In this document: positions 26,714 to 36,008 of the stretch, piece after piece
Layout of the letters: each line of letters starts with the position of its first letter
Numbering within the stretch: the stretch's first letter is position 1
NCBI RefSeq assembly: GCF_012910905.1
Contig: NZ_WTVN01000007.1
Location: 1 to 64,000, forward strand
Source: Aromatoleum toluvorans
GTDB taxonomy: Bacteria; Pseudomonadota; Gammaproteobacteria; Burkholderiales; Rhodocyclaceae
Length of the DNA stretch: 64,000 nucleotides
Reading direction: 5' to 3'
Position numbers and translations under genes: made by a program
The notes under the pieces: model-generated
What the model was told of the DNA's origin: nothing
The model's input: the letters and a program-made list of their open reading frames with translations, nothing else
The model's database searches: none

Positions 26714-28612
26714 ATGCCTGCTACCGCCTCCGAGATGCTGGTCGGTGCCAGTTCGGACTTCCTCAAGCGCTTCTCGCCGTTCAACCGGATGGAGCCGGAG
26801 GCGCTCGGATTCCTGAGCGAGCGTGCGGTGCTGGCGTTTCACGCCCGCGGCAGCGAGATCCTGACCCCCGAGATGGGGCAGCCGACGCACTTCCACATCG
26901 TGCAGCGCGGCAAGGTGCAGGCCCGTCAGACCGGCCCCGCGAGCGTCACCGACTACGCCGCGATGACGCTGGGTCCGGGCGAATGCTTCCCGATCGGCGC
27001 GATCTCGGCCCAGCGCCCCTCGACCAACGCCTACGTGGCGGTCGAAGACAGCTTCGTGTTCCAGCTGCCCGCGGAGGATTTCCTCAAGCTCATGCAGATG
27101 AGCCCGGTCTTCCACGTCTTCTGCACCCAGTACATCGCGAGCCTGCTCAACCAGTCGCGGCAGCAGCTGCAGAGCACCTTTGCGCAGCGCGCGGCGGAGC
27201 AGCAGACGATGACGACGCCGCTCGGCCAGCTCGTGAAGAAGGCACCGATTTTCGTCACGCCGGACAGCTCGCTGCGCGCCGCGCTGGAAAAGATGTCCGA
27301 GATGCGTATCGGCTGCATGGTGGTCACGGACAGCGAACAGAAGCCGCTCGGCATCCTGACCCAGAGCGATCTGCTCCCGCGTGTCGTGCTGCCGGGAATC
27401 GATCTGCAGCGCCCGATCGGCGACGTGATGACGCGCACCCCGCACGTCATGTCGGCCTCGGATTCCGCCTACGACGCGGCCCTCGAGATGGCGACGCACG
27501 GCGTGCGCCATCTGCTGGTGGTCGACTCGGAGGGCCGTCTGAAGGGCGTGGTTTCCGAGCGCGATCTGTTCACGCTGCAGCGCATCGGCCTGCGGCAGAT
27601 CCGTTCCAGCATCGAAGGCGCCGACGACCTGGACGCGCTGCAGCGCGCCAGCCGCGACATCCGCCAGCTGGCGCTCAACCTGATCGCCCAGGGCATCGGC
27701 GCGGAACAGCTGACCCAGTTCATCTCCGCGCTCAACGACGCCCTGACCTGCCGCATCATCGATCTGGCGCGTGCGCGGCATGACCTGTACGGCATCGACT
27801 ATGCGTGGCTCGCCTTCGGCTCGGAAGGGCGCCACGAGCAGACGCTCTCGTCCGACCAGGACAACGGCATTATCTACGTCCGCCCCGAAGGGGCAGACCC
27901 GACCGAGCTGAAGAACCGCCTGCTGGCCTGCGCGAAGGAAGTGAACGAGAACCTCGCCGCCTGCGGATTCCCGCTGTGCAAGGGCAACATCATGGCGAGC
28001 AACCCCGACCTCTGCCTCACGCTCGACGAGTGGAAGGGGCGCTTCGGCGACTGGATTCGCGAGCCGGATCCGCAAGCCCTGCTCAATGCGACGATCTTCT
28101 TCGATTATCGCGTACTGTGCGGCAACGAACGCCTGGGCGACCAGCTGCGCGCGTGGCTGAACCGCACGGCGAAGGCCAACGCCAACTTCCTGCGCATGAT
28201 GGCGTCGAATGCGCTGCAGGTCGCACCGCCGCTGGGACGCATCCGCGATTTCGTCGTCGATGACGACGGCACGATCGACCTGAAGAAATCCGGCGCCCGC
28301 CTGTTCGTCGACGTCGCGCGCATTCTCGCCCTGCGCACCGAGGTCGCATCGAGCAGCACCGTGCAGCGGCTGCGCCAGGCCGGCAACAAGATGGGCATTG
28401 CGTCCGAGGAAATTGCCGCGCTGATCGACGGCTTCCACTTCATCCAGCTGCTGCGCCTGCGGTCCCAGCACCTCGACACCGAACACGACGCGCCGGGCGA
28501 CAACCGCGTCAATCCGGACACGCTGAACGAACTCGACCGGCGCATCCTGAAGGAAGCGTTCCGTCAGGCCAGGAAGCTGCAATTGCGCCTCAGGCTCGAC
28601 TACCAGCTATGA
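26714..28612 (+). CDS. cNMP-binding / CBS pair / DUF294 nucleotidyltransferase-like protein
   Basis: A 632-residue sensor-like protein. Order of domains: cyclic-nucleotide-binding-like fold (about residues 10-130), two CBS domains (about 170-300, VTPDSSLRAALEKM and MSASDSAYDAALEM), then DUF294 nucleotidyltransferase (about 325-470, LAFGSEGRHEQTLSSDQDNG) and its C-terminal helical partner. The catalytic G-S-E-G-R and D-Q-D-N pattern is intact. CBS domains usually bind adenine nucleotides; the target of the transferase is unknown. I use the ATG at 26714; a TTG six codons earlier would lie too close to the predicted transcription start. Its stop overlaps the DnaQ-like gene. Confidence 0.88.
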   Translation: MPATASEMLVGASSDFLKRFSPFNRMEPEALGFLSERAVLAFHARGSEILTPEMGQPTHFHIVQRGKVQARQTGPASVTDYAAMTLGPGECFPIGAISAQRPSTNAYVAVEDSFVFQLPAEDFLKLMQMSPVFHVFCTQYIASLLNQSRQQLQSTFAQRAAEQQTMTTPLGQLVKKAPIFVTPDSSLRAALEKMSEMRIGCMVVTDSEQKPLGILTQSDLLPRVVLPGIDLQRPIGDVMTRTPHVMSASDSAYDAALEMATHGVRHLLVVDSEGRLKGVVSERDLFTLQRIGLRQIRSSIEGADDLDALQRASRDIRQLALNLIAQGIGAEQLTQFISALNDALTCRIIDLARARHDLYGIDYAWLAFGSEGRHEQTLSSDQDNGIIYVRPEGADPTELKNRLLACAKEVNENLAACGFPLCKGNIMASNPDLCLTLDEWKGRFGDWIREPDPQALLNATIFFDYRVLCGNERLGDQLRAWLNRTAKANANFLRMMASNALQVAPPLGRIRDFVVDDDGTIDLKKSGARLFVDVARILALRTEVASSSTVQRLRQAGNKMGIASEEIAALIDGFHFIQLLRLRSQHLDTEHDAPGDNRVNPDTLNELDRRILKEAFRQARKLQLRLRLDYQL

Positions 28613-29253
28613 ACTGGCTCACCCGGCTCCTCGGCAACAGCGCAGACACGGCCACGCTCGACGCGGCCTTGCGTGATGCCCTCGCGAAGTGGGAAGCGCT
28701 GCCGGCGCCCGATCCGGGCACCGCCCACTTCGAGACGCGCTACGTGGTCATCAACACCGAGGCCACCGGGCTCGACCTCGACAAGGATCGCCTGCTCGCG
28801 GTCGCGGCGATCGCGATCGACCGCGAGCAACTGTCGCCGCACGACAGCTTTCATGCCGCCGTGGAACCGGATGCCGCGGCGGCACTGACGAGCCTCCTCG
28901 CCTTCGCGGGCAAGGGCCCGGTCGTGGTGTTCAACGCGTCGTTCAACCGCAGCCTGCTCGAACGCGCGCTCGACGAGCATCTCGGCATCACGCCCGACTG
29001 GACCTGGCTCGACCTGCACTGGCTCCTGCCGGCCCTCTACGACGAACACATCGACCGGCCGGCACGCCTGGCCGACTGGATGAAGGCTTTCGGCATCGAG
29101 ACCTTCCAGCGCCACCACGCGCTGGGGGATGCCTGGGCGATCGCACAGCTGATGCTGGCCGCGCAGGCACGCGCCCGCGCGCTCGGCCACAACACTCCAC
29201 GCACGTTGGCGGACCTCGAACACAGCCGCCGACAATTGAGGCGCCACGGATGA
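28609..29253 (+). CDS. DnaQ-like protein with degenerate exonuclease site
   Basis: A 214-residue protein with the RNase H-like fold of DNA polymerase III epsilon-type 3'-5' exonucleases. In active DEDDh enzymes the first motif is D-x-E and the second contains F-D. Here they read Asn49-Thr50-Glu51 (VINTEATGLD) and Phe112-Asn113 (FNASFNRSLL). The third motif keeps His170 and Asp174 (HHALGDAW). Two of the four metal-binding acids are therefore asparagine, so catalysis is probably lost and a nucleotide- or nucleic-acid-binding role more likely. The start overlaps the stop of the CBS/DUF294 gene, and the stop overlaps the next start, so three genes are coupled. Confidence 0.85.
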   Translation: MNWLTRLLGNSADTATLDAALRDALAKWEALPAPDPGTAHFETRYVVINTEATGLDLDKDRLLAVAAIAIDREQLSPHDSFHAAVEPDAAAALTSLLAFAGKGPVVVFNASFNRSLLERALDEHLGITPDWTWLDLHWLLPALYDEHIDRPARLADWMKAFGIETFQRHHALGDAWAIAQLMLAAQARARALGHNTPRTLADLEHSRRQLRRHG

Positions 29254-29819
29254 ATCGAATTTCCCCTGCAAGCAACATGCGCCGCTGCCTGACAACCCGC
29301 TTCATCGCCGCGCTCGCGGCGACCACCCTGCTGATCGCCCCGCCTGCGGGCGCCGACGACACGCCCGCTCCGGCCGATCAGCCCGCCGCGACGACGTCGT
29401 CCTTCGGCCGATACGGTACGGCGGCCCAGGATCTCATCAACCAGGGGATGGAGTACCTCGGCATCCGCTATCGCTTCGGCGGCAATTCGCCCGAAACGGG
29501 GCTCGATTGCAGCGGCCTGGTCCAGAACGTCTTCCGCAACGCGCTCGGCCTCAACCTGCCGCGCGCCGCGCGCGACATGGCCAGCGTCGGCGAAAAGGTC
29601 GGCATGCAGGATCTCAAGCCCGGCGATCTGGTGTTCTTCAACACCATGCGCCGCGCCTTCTCGCATGTGGGCATCTACGTCGGCGAAGGCCGCTTCCTGC
29701 ACGCCCCGTCGAGAGGCGGTGAAGTGCGCATCGACGAGATGAGCCAGAGCTACTGGGCGAAGCGCTTCAACGGCGCACGCCGCATGGTGCCCGACGCCGG
29801 CCTGCCACAGGCCGACTGA
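29250..29819 (+). CDS. NlpC/P60 family cell-wall hydrolase
   Basis: A 189-residue secreted peptidase. A basic N-terminus and hydrophobic stretch (residues about 11-35, ending PAGA) form a signal peptide. The NlpC/P60 catalytic residues are Cys87 (GLDCSGLV), His139 (FSHVGIYVG) and the third polar position His151 (FLHAPSRG). These enzymes cut peptide cross-links of peptidoglycan, as MepS/Spr does. It overlaps the preceding DnaQ-like gene by ATGA, an unexpected partner. Confidence 0.9.
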   Translation: MNRISPASNMRRCLTTRFIAALAATTLLIAPPAGADDTPAPADQPAATTSSFGRYGTAAQDLINQGMEYLGIRYRFGGNSPETGLDCSGLVQNVFRNALGLNLPRAARDMASVGEKVGMQDLKPGDLVFFNTMRRAFSHVGIYVGEGRFLHAPSRGGEVRIDEMSQSYWAKRFNGARRMVPDAGLPQAD

Positions 29820-29903
29820 CGGGCGGCGCCGGCGTACCGGCGAGGCGCTGCGACGGGTCGGGTTTTCGTCTAGGCTTCGATCAAGCCCGACGAGATCCCA
29901 GCC

Positions 29904-30686
29904 ATGCTGATCGCCCAGTTGTCCGACCCCCACGTCGTCGCCCCCGGTTCCCTCCTCTACGGCAAGATCGACACCGGTGCGCTGTTCGCCGCGGCCGTCC
30001 GGCGCGTCGCCCGGCTGAGCCCGGTGCCGGACCTGGTCGTCGTCTCCGGCGACCTCGTGAACGAAGGCACCGCCCGGGAATACGCACGGGTACGCGAACT
30101 GCTCGCACCGCTGCCGATGCCGTGGCAAGTGATGGCCGGCAATCACGACGACCGAGAGCAACTCAGGGCCGCCTTTCCGGACCAGGGCTTCGGCGATGGC
30201 AGCCTGTGCTGCGCGCGGCGGATGCTCGGCGACCTGACCCTGCTGTTCCTCGACACCACCATCCCCGGCGAGGAAGGCGGCGAGATCGCCGACGAACAGC
30301 TCGCCTGGCTCGACCGGGCGTGCGATCCCGATCGTGATTGCCTGCTGTTCCTGCATCACCCCCCGTTCGCGACGGGGATCGCCGGGCTCGACACCATCGC
30401 CTGCAGCGGTTCCGCACGCCTCGCCGACTGGCTGCACCGCCACGCCGAAGTGCGCGCCCTCGCCTGCGGCCACGTACATCGCCCGATCTTCGCAAGCTTC
30501 GCGGGACGACCGTGCATCACCGCCCCCTCGGTCGCCCACCAGATCGTGTGCGACCTGTCGGGCGCGCCCGATGCGCTGGCTTGGTGCCGCGAACCGCCCG
30601 CCTTCCTGCTGCATCGCTGGCACGACGGCGAGCTGGTCACGCACGTGCTGCCCGTCGATGAGAGCGCGGCACAGCGCTACGATTGA
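29904..30686 (+). CDS. Calcineurin-like metallophosphoesterase (CpdA type)
   Basis: A 260-residue metallophosphoesterase. The metal-binding series is present in order: QLSDPHV (D-x-H), VVSGDLVNEG (GD), MAGNHDD (GNHD), LFLHHPP and CGHVHRP (GHxH). This arrangement is typical of 3',5'-cyclic nucleotide phosphodiesterases of the CpdA/class III group, so cAMP is a plausible substrate, but related enzymes cut other phosphodiesters. It has no obvious operon partner; the next gene is convergent. Confidence 0.85.
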   Translation: MLIAQLSDPHVVAPGSLLYGKIDTGALFAAAVRRVARLSPVPDLVVVSGDLVNEGTAREYARVRELLAPLPMPWQVMAGNHDDREQLRAAFPDQGFGDGSLCCARRMLGDLTLLFLDTTIPGEEGGEIADEQLAWLDRACDPDRDCLLFLHHPPFATGIAGLDTIACSGSARLADWLHRHAEVRALACGHVHRPIFASFAGRPCITAPSVAHQIVCDLSGAPDALAWCREPPAFLLHRWHDGELVTHVLPVDESAAQRYD

Positions 30687-30704
30687 GCGGCCTTCGCCCG
30701 ACGC

Positions 30705-31547
30705 CTATTCCGTCTTCACCAGCCGGCGATACTGCGCCATGTGGCGGATGGCTTCCCGCGGCTGCCTGAACTGCTCGCACAACAACGCCAGGTTGTAGTG
30801 GCAATCGGCCAGACCCGGATCGCCGCGCAGGGCCGTCTGGTAGGCGTCCATCGCCTCGTGCTTGCGGTCCATGTCGTCGAGCAGGACACCGAGGTTGTAC
30901 ATCAGCGTCGGATCGGCTCCGCACGCCGCGATCGCATCGCGGTAGACGCGCTCGGCCTCCGTCAGGCGGCCTGCTTCGTGCAGCAAGGATCCCAGATTGA
31001 TGCGGGCATCGAGCAGCTTCGGCGCCTCGACGATCGCCCGCTCGTAGGCCCGCCGCGCAGACTCCGGTTCGTCGCGCTCCAGCGCGAGCGCCTGCTCGAA
31101 CCAGTGCGCGGCGTGCGCCGGTGCGTGGGTGGGTGCGCTCCCGGCCTGGCTTGCAGCCGCCTTGTGCTCGATCACGCTCATGGAGCCGTCGGCAGGGTCA
31201 CCTTCGAACGCGAGCAGATACTGGCCCGACTCGGCCTGCCAGTGGCCGCTGCCCTCCCTGACGACGACGCGGTCGGCCACGACGCGCACGGACAGCCCCG
31301 AGAGGGGCATCTCCTCGGGAAGCCGGCTGCGCAGCGCCTTCATGGATCGCACGATGCGCCGGGGCGGGACCTGCGCCTCAGCGAGCGCCTGCGCAGTGCG
31401 CAGCACGACCAGATCCTGGAACGAGAACCGCCAGGCGTTGCGCGGGCCGCGCTCCGGCGAGACGAAGCCGGCCCCGATCAGTGCACGGATCGTGCTGCGC
31501 CCCAGGCGCAGAAGTTTCTCGACCTCACGCACGCCGTAGCGGTGCAT
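30705..31547 (-). CDS. MerR-like HTH protein with C-terminal TPRs, last gene of the NHEJ operon
   Basis: A 280-residue protein. Residues 1-70 form a MerR-type winged helix (YGVREVEKLLRLGRSTIRALIGAGFVSP, then FQDLVVLRTAQAL). Residues about 85-115 look like a small beta-rich region, and residues about 150-275 contain three or four tetratricopeptide repeats (ARRAYERAIVEAPKLLDARINLGSLLHEAGRLTEAE and so on). It starts 12 bp after the ku stop on the same strand, so it is almost certainly co-transcribed with ligD and ku. It may regulate the operon or act as a protein-interaction partner; neither is shown. Confidence 0.85.
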   Translation of the reverse strand: MHRYGVREVEKLLRLGRSTIRALIGAGFVSPERGPRNAWRFSFQDLVVLRTAQALAEAQVPPRRIVRSMKALRSRLPEEMPLSGLSVRVVADRVVVREGSGHWQAESGQYLLAFEGDPADGSMSVIEHKAAASQAGSAPTHAPAHAAHWFEQALALERDEPESARRAYERAIVEAPKLLDARINLGSLLHEAGRLTEAERVYRDAIAACGADPTLMYNLGVLLDDMDRKHEAMDAYQTALRGDPGLADCHYNLALLCEQFRQPREAIRHMAQYRRLVKTE

Positions 31548-31559
31548 CGGGAAACCTCG

Positions 31560-32450
31560 CTATTTCCTGGCCGTCTTGCGTACCGCCGGCTCGGCGGCAG
31601 GCTTCGCCCGCCGGGGCGGCTTGCGCGTCTCGGCCGGCGGCTCGGAGGGCAACTCCGGCGCCGGGGCCTTTTTCTCCAGGCTCGCGCGCAGGGCCTCCAT
31701 GAGGTCGATCACCTGGCCGCCACCTTCGCCCTCCTCGGTCAGCGTGATCTCCTGACCCTCGACCTTCTTCTGCACCGCCGCCTCGATGCGCGCGCGCACC
31801 GCGTCCGTGTAGGCGGCGGGATCGAAACGCTCCACGGCCTGCTGGTCGATGAGCAGCTGCGCCAGCTGGAGCTCGGCATCCTTGACCTCGGTCTGCGGAA
31901 TGTCGAGGTCCCTGATCGAGCGCACGTCGGCGCCGTAGAGCAGCTGCTGCATGACGAGCCCGCTCATTTCCCCCGCCTCGACCGGACGGATCATCACGAC
32001 ATGCTGCTTGCCGTGCGCCGCCCAGCGACCAAGGGCGCAGCGCCCCGACGCCCGCAGCGCGCGGGCAAGGAGCGCATAGGGCTTGGCGCCGCCCTTGTCC
32101 GGGGCGAGGTAATAGGCCTTGTCGAAATACACCGGATCGACGGTTTCGATGGGCACGAACTCGGTGATCTCGGCGCTGTGCGAACCTGCCTCCTCGAGCG
32201 CCTTCAGCTCGTCGGCGCTGAAGGTCACGAACTGGTCCTTGGCGAATTCGTAGCCCTTGACCATGTCGTCGCGCGCCACCACCACCTCTTCCTTCAGGCA
32301 CACGTACTGCTGCTTGAGCCGCGAACCGCAGCCCTTGTGCAGCAGGTTGAACGAGACGGTCCGGCTCGCTTCGGTGGCGGTATAGAGTTTCACCGGGATG
32401 GCCACCAGTCCGAACGAGACCGTGAGCGATGCAATCGATCGTGCCGCCAT
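31560..32450 (-). CDS. ku: Ku, DNA end-binding protein of bacterial NHEJ
   Basis: A 296-residue Ku homodimer subunit that encircles DNA ends and recruits LigD. It begins with the family start SIASLTVSFGLVAIPVKLYTA and carries the core beta-barrel region up to about residue 230. The C-terminus from about 255 is a Lys/Ala/Pro-rich tail (RKPPRRAKPAAEP) of the sort that modulates DNA threading and ligase contact. It is 23 bp downstream of ligD and 12 bp upstream of the MerR/TPR gene. Confidence 0.95.
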   Translation of the reverse strand: MAARSIASLTVSFGLVAIPVKLYTATEASRTVSFNLLHKGCGSRLKQQYVCLKEEVVVARDDMVKGYEFAKDQFVTFSADELKALEEAGSHSAEITEFVPIETVDPVYFDKAYYLAPDKGGAKPYALLARALRASGRCALGRWAAHGKQHVVMIRPVEAGEMSGLVMQQLLYGADVRSIRDLDIPQTEVKDAELQLAQLLIDQQAVERFDPAAYTDAVRARIEAAVQKKVEGQEITLTEEGEGGGQVIDLMEALRASLEKKAPAPELPSEPPAETRKPPRRAKPAAEPAVRKTARK

Positions 32451-32473
32451 GCTTGCCTCCGGGGGTCAGGGAG

Positions 32474-35260
32474 TCATGATCCGGCGCCCGACACGGCCCG
32501 TTCCAGGCTCTGCTTGCGCTCCAGGGCGTCGTGCCAGCGATCACCCGATTGCGCCAGGCGCTGCGCGACGTTGGTGATCCTGAAGTCGAGCGGGTGCGCG
32601 CCGGCCAGCTCGTCCCAGGTGAGCGGCATCGACACCGGCGCGCCGGGCACCCCTCGGGGCGAATAGGCGACGTTCAGCGTCTTGCCGCGGACGTTCATAT
32701 TGTAGTCAAGGAAGATCTTGCCGGTCCGCGCCCGCACGCTCCACTCCATCGTGATGTCCCGCGGATGCTGGCGCAGCAGGTGCCGCCCGACGAGCTCGCA
32801 CACCTTGCGCGCGGCGTCGAAATCGATCGTGCGCCGGATCGGCACGAAGACATGCAGCCCGGTCTTGCCCGAGGTCTTGACGATCGCGTCCAGCGCCATG
32901 CCCTGCAGCAGCTCGCGCAGGTGGAAGGCCACCGCCTTGCCCTTCTCGAAGGCGACCGTGTTGAGCTCCGGCTCCGCCCCCGGTGCCTCCTTGCCGGAAT
33001 AGATATAGGGGTCGAGGTCGAACACCACGTAGTCGGGGAAGTTGAGCACCGAGGATTCCAACGTGGCGAGAGATCCGGCGTAGTCGGTCCCCTGCACCGC
33101 CGCATCCGCCCCGGGGCGCGCACGCGAATGCCAGACATGAAGCTCGATGGTCCCCGACTGCGCAAGCCACAGCAGCGTCGCCAGGTTGTTGCACACGAGT
33201 GCCTCGTGGCTCTCGTCCTTGTGTTCGGAAAACACCGTAAGGGTGTCCACGAACGCGGGCCGCTCCTGCTCCCAGTGCTTCTGGAAGAATCGCTGCCCGC
33301 CGATACCTTCGGGCATGCGGATCAGCGTCAGCGGACGATCCGCGAGGTGCGGCAGGAGGAAGGGCGAAACCTGCGCGAAATAGCGCAGCAGGTCGCGCTT
33401 GGTCAGCGCCGGCTGCTTGAGTGCCGGATCCGCCGGCCAGTAGACGCGATCGAGATGCGTCAGGCGGATCCGGTGCGGGCCGACCGCGAGCGGAAAGGCC
33501 GCCTTGCCGTTCTCCAGTTGCCGCAGGACCTCGTCGATCTCGCCGCTTCCTCCCTCTGCGCCCGACTTCCCCGCTGCGTACGGCACCTGCGGGACGTGCC
33601 CGGAGCGCAGCACCGTTCGGGGGTCGATGTCGTCGCGCACGCGCAGAAAAACCGGCGCGCGCAGGCTGCCGTCCTCGGTCCACGCCTGGAATTGCACTTC
33701 GACCACCATTTCCGGCACGACCCACGTCGTCGGGCCGTTCAGCTCCGGCTGCGCCACGAACGGACAGGCATCCGTTTGCAAGCCCTCCAGCCGCGCCTTC
33801 ACCTGCGCCAGCGTCGCGGCGTCGAAGCCGGATCCGACATGCGAGGCGTACCGCAGCACGCCCCCATCCCGGTACCCGATCAGCAGCGCGCCCAAGGGCG
33901 CCCGCGAGCCCTTGCCGCGGGTGTAGCCGCCGACCACGAACTCCCCACTTTGGGTGGCCTTGATCTTGAGCCACGCTGCCGAGCGCCGGCCGGCCTCGTA
34001 GCGGCTGTCCTTGCGTTTTCCGACCACCCCCTCGAAGCCGCTGGCGAGCGCCGCTTCATGCAGCGCCTCCCCGTCCTCCGCGACATGGACGAGCTGCAGC
34101 AGGGGCGAAGGCAGCAGGCACTGGGCGAGGTAGCGGCGGCGGTCGCGATACGGCGCGCCGCGCAGGTCGACGCCCGCGAAGTGCAGCAGGTCGAAGCAGC
34201 AGAAAACCACCGGCGTGCTGCGGTCGGCGACGGCGATGTCGCGCTCGGTCTTCAGCTGGAAGCGATTCTGCAGCGCATTGAACGACGGCCGGCCGCTCGC
34301 ATCGAAGGCCACGACCTCTCCATCCAGGATCATGTCCGCCCCCTGGCCACGCAGTTCCGCCGCGAGCCGCGGGAAGGTGGCGGTCAGGTCGAGGCCCCGG
34401 CGCGACAGCAGTTTCACCCGCATTTTCGCCCCCTTCCCGGACACGAAGGCGAGCACGCGATAACCGTCGAGCTTGGGTTCCCACAGCCAGTCGACATCGG
34501 TGAACGGTGCCTCGCCGGTTTCGGCGAGCATGGGCGAAAGCGTCGCGGGCATCGCCTCGGGCCGCCCGCAAGGCACCAGCGTTGCCACCGGAATGCGGCG
34601 CACCGGCAGGACCTTGAGCTCCTCGACCATCAATCCGCTGAGTACCGAACGGTTCCTCTCGCCGGGATCGGCAGGCCCCGCAAAGCGGTCCTTGTGCTTG
34701 ATCAGCAGCCAGTTGCGCGGCTCCGACGTGCGGACGAGGGCGAAGGAGCCCTTCACCTTCTCTCCGCGCAGCAAGAAGCTCAGCTTGCCCTGCGCGAGCC
34801 CTTCGCGGACCCGCCGCTGCGCTTCGTCCCGATCGTCGAACGAATACGCCTGATCCTCGTCGGGTGAGTAAACGCCGCAGTCCCACACGATCACCTCCCC
34901 GGCGCCGTACTGCCCGGGCGGGATGACGCCCTCGAACGAGGCGTAGTCATAGGGATGATCCTCGGTCTCGACGGCGAGCCGCTTGTCCGCGGGATCGAGG
35001 GACGGCCCCTTGGGAACTGCCCAGGATTTCAGCACTCCATCACATTCGAGCCGGAAGTCGAAGTGCAGCCGCCGGGCCGAGTGCTGCTGGATCACGAAGA
35101 GCAGCGGCCCACCGCCTGCCTGCGGCACCGACGGCGCCGGCTCCGGTGTGGCAGCAAAAGTCCGCCTGGCCGCGTATTCGCCGAGTTCGCCGGGCGGATC
35201 GGCCGCGGGCTGTCCCTTTGCCCGCCGCGCGGGTGGAACCGCCTCATGCCCACGCGGCAT
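32474..35260 (-). CDS. ligD: LigD, multifunctional NHEJ DNA ligase
   Basis: A 928-residue repair enzyme with domains in Pseudomonas order: 3'-phosphoesterase (about 50-200, HFDFRLE), ATP-dependent ligase (about 235-530, nucleotidyl lysine Lys263 in EPKLDGYR), then primase-polymerase (about 620-910). Together with Ku it repairs double-strand breaks without a template. I start at MPRGHEAVPP (35260), with AGGAC upstream; an ATG 21 codons earlier would overlap the divergent DUF72 gene. The two start codons are then only 25 bp apart, so any ligD promoter lies inside the DUF72 coding region. Confidence 0.95.
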   Translation of the reverse strand: MPRGHEAVPPARRAKGQPAADPPGELGEYAARRTFAATPEPAPSVPQAGGGPLLFVIQQHSARRLHFDFRLECDGVLKSWAVPKGPSLDPADKRLAVETEDHPYDYASFEGVIPPGQYGAGEVIVWDCGVYSPDEDQAYSFDDRDEAQRRVREGLAQGKLSFLLRGEKVKGSFALVRTSEPRNWLLIKHKDRFAGPADPGERNRSVLSGLMVEELKVLPVRRIPVATLVPCGRPEAMPATLSPMLAETGEAPFTDVDWLWEPKLDGYRVLAFVSGKGAKMRVKLLSRRGLDLTATFPRLAAELRGQGADMILDGEVVAFDASGRPSFNALQNRFQLKTERDIAVADRSTPVVFCCFDLLHFAGVDLRGAPYRDRRRYLAQCLLPSPLLQLVHVAEDGEALHEAALASGFEGVVGKRKDSRYEAGRRSAAWLKIKATQSGEFVVGGYTRGKGSRAPLGALLIGYRDGGVLRYASHVGSGFDAATLAQVKARLEGLQTDACPFVAQPELNGPTTWVVPEMVVEVQFQAWTEDGSLRAPVFLRVRDDIDPRTVLRSGHVPQVPYAAGKSGAEGGSGEIDEVLRQLENGKAAFPLAVGPHRIRLTHLDRVYWPADPALKQPALTKRDLLRYFAQVSPFLLPHLADRPLTLIRMPEGIGGQRFFQKHWEQERPAFVDTLTVFSEHKDESHEALVCNNLATLLWLAQSGTIELHVWHSRARPGADAAVQGTDYAGSLATLESSVLNFPDYVVFDLDPYIYSGKEAPGAEPELNTVAFEKGKAVAFHLRELLQGMALDAIVKTSGKTGLHVFVPIRRTIDFDAARKVCELVGRHLLRQHPRDITMEWSVRARTGKIFLDYNMNVRGKTLNVAYSPRGVPGAPVSMPLTWDELAGAHPLDFRITNVAQRLAQSGDRWHDALERKQSLERAVSGAGS

Positions 35261-35285
35261 GGCACAAGTCCTGGGAGCGGATGCG

Positions 35286-35999
35286 ATGCGACTGTCGACC
35301 GGAACGAGCGGCTTTTCGTACAAGGAGTGGCTCGGCGCCTTCTACCCGGAGAAGCTCCCCGCGAACGCAATGCTGCACTACTACGCCGAGCGCTTCACGA
35401 CGGTGGAGATCAACAACACCTTCTACCGCATGCCGGCCGAATCGATGCTGGCGCACTGGGCGGAAGAAGTGCCGCCCGGGTTCGCCTTCACGCTCAAGGC
35501 GCCGCGCCGCATCACGCACGAGGAGCGCCTGCACGGCTCCGAAGCGAGCGTGGCCGAATTCGTGCGCCGCGCCGCCACGCTCGGAGACAAGCTCGGCGTG
35601 CTCCTGTTCCAGCTGCCGCCGTTTCTCGGAAAGGATCTTCATCGGCTGCGCGATTTCCTGGCGGGATTGCCGTCAGACAAACGCTATGCCTTCGAGTTTC
35701 GCCACGCCTCCTGGCAGGACGACGAGGTCTACGAGGCCCTGCGCTCGCACGGGGTAATGTATTGCGTCACCGACACCGACGAAGGCGAAACGCCTTTCGT
35801 CTCCACGACGGAGTGCGCCTACATCCGCCTGCGACGCACCCACTACGACGACGCCGACCTGCGCACCTGGGTCGAACGCATCGCCGCGCAGCCGCTCGAA
35901 CGCGCCTACGTCTACTTCATGCACGAAGACGAGGCGCTCGGCACGTGCTTCGCCCGGCGGCTGGAAGAACTGTGGCGGGAAGCGGGTGGAACGCCGTAA
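35286..35999 (+). CDS. DUF72 family protein (YecE-like)
   Basis: A 237-residue TIM-barrel-like DUF72 protein, starting MRLSTGTSGFSYKEW, the family N-terminus. Other conserved blocks are EINNTFYRMP, FAFTLKAPRRITH, LLFQLPPFL and YAFEFRHASW. Function is unknown; some relatives sit near DNA repair genes, which fits its position divergent to ligD. The start at 35286 has GGGAG eight bases upstream. Confidence 0.9.
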   Translation: MRLSTGTSGFSYKEWLGAFYPEKLPANAMLHYYAERFTTVEINNTFYRMPAESMLAHWAEEVPPGFAFTLKAPRRITHEERLHGSEASVAEFVRRAATLGDKLGVLLFQLPPFLGKDLHRLRDFLAGLPSDKRYAFEFRHASWQDDEVYEALRSHGVMYCVTDTDEGETPFVSTTECAYIRLRRTHYDDADLRTWVERIAAQPLERAYVYFMHEDEALGTCFARRLEELWREAGGTP

Positions 36000-36008
36000 A
36001 CAAAGAAA

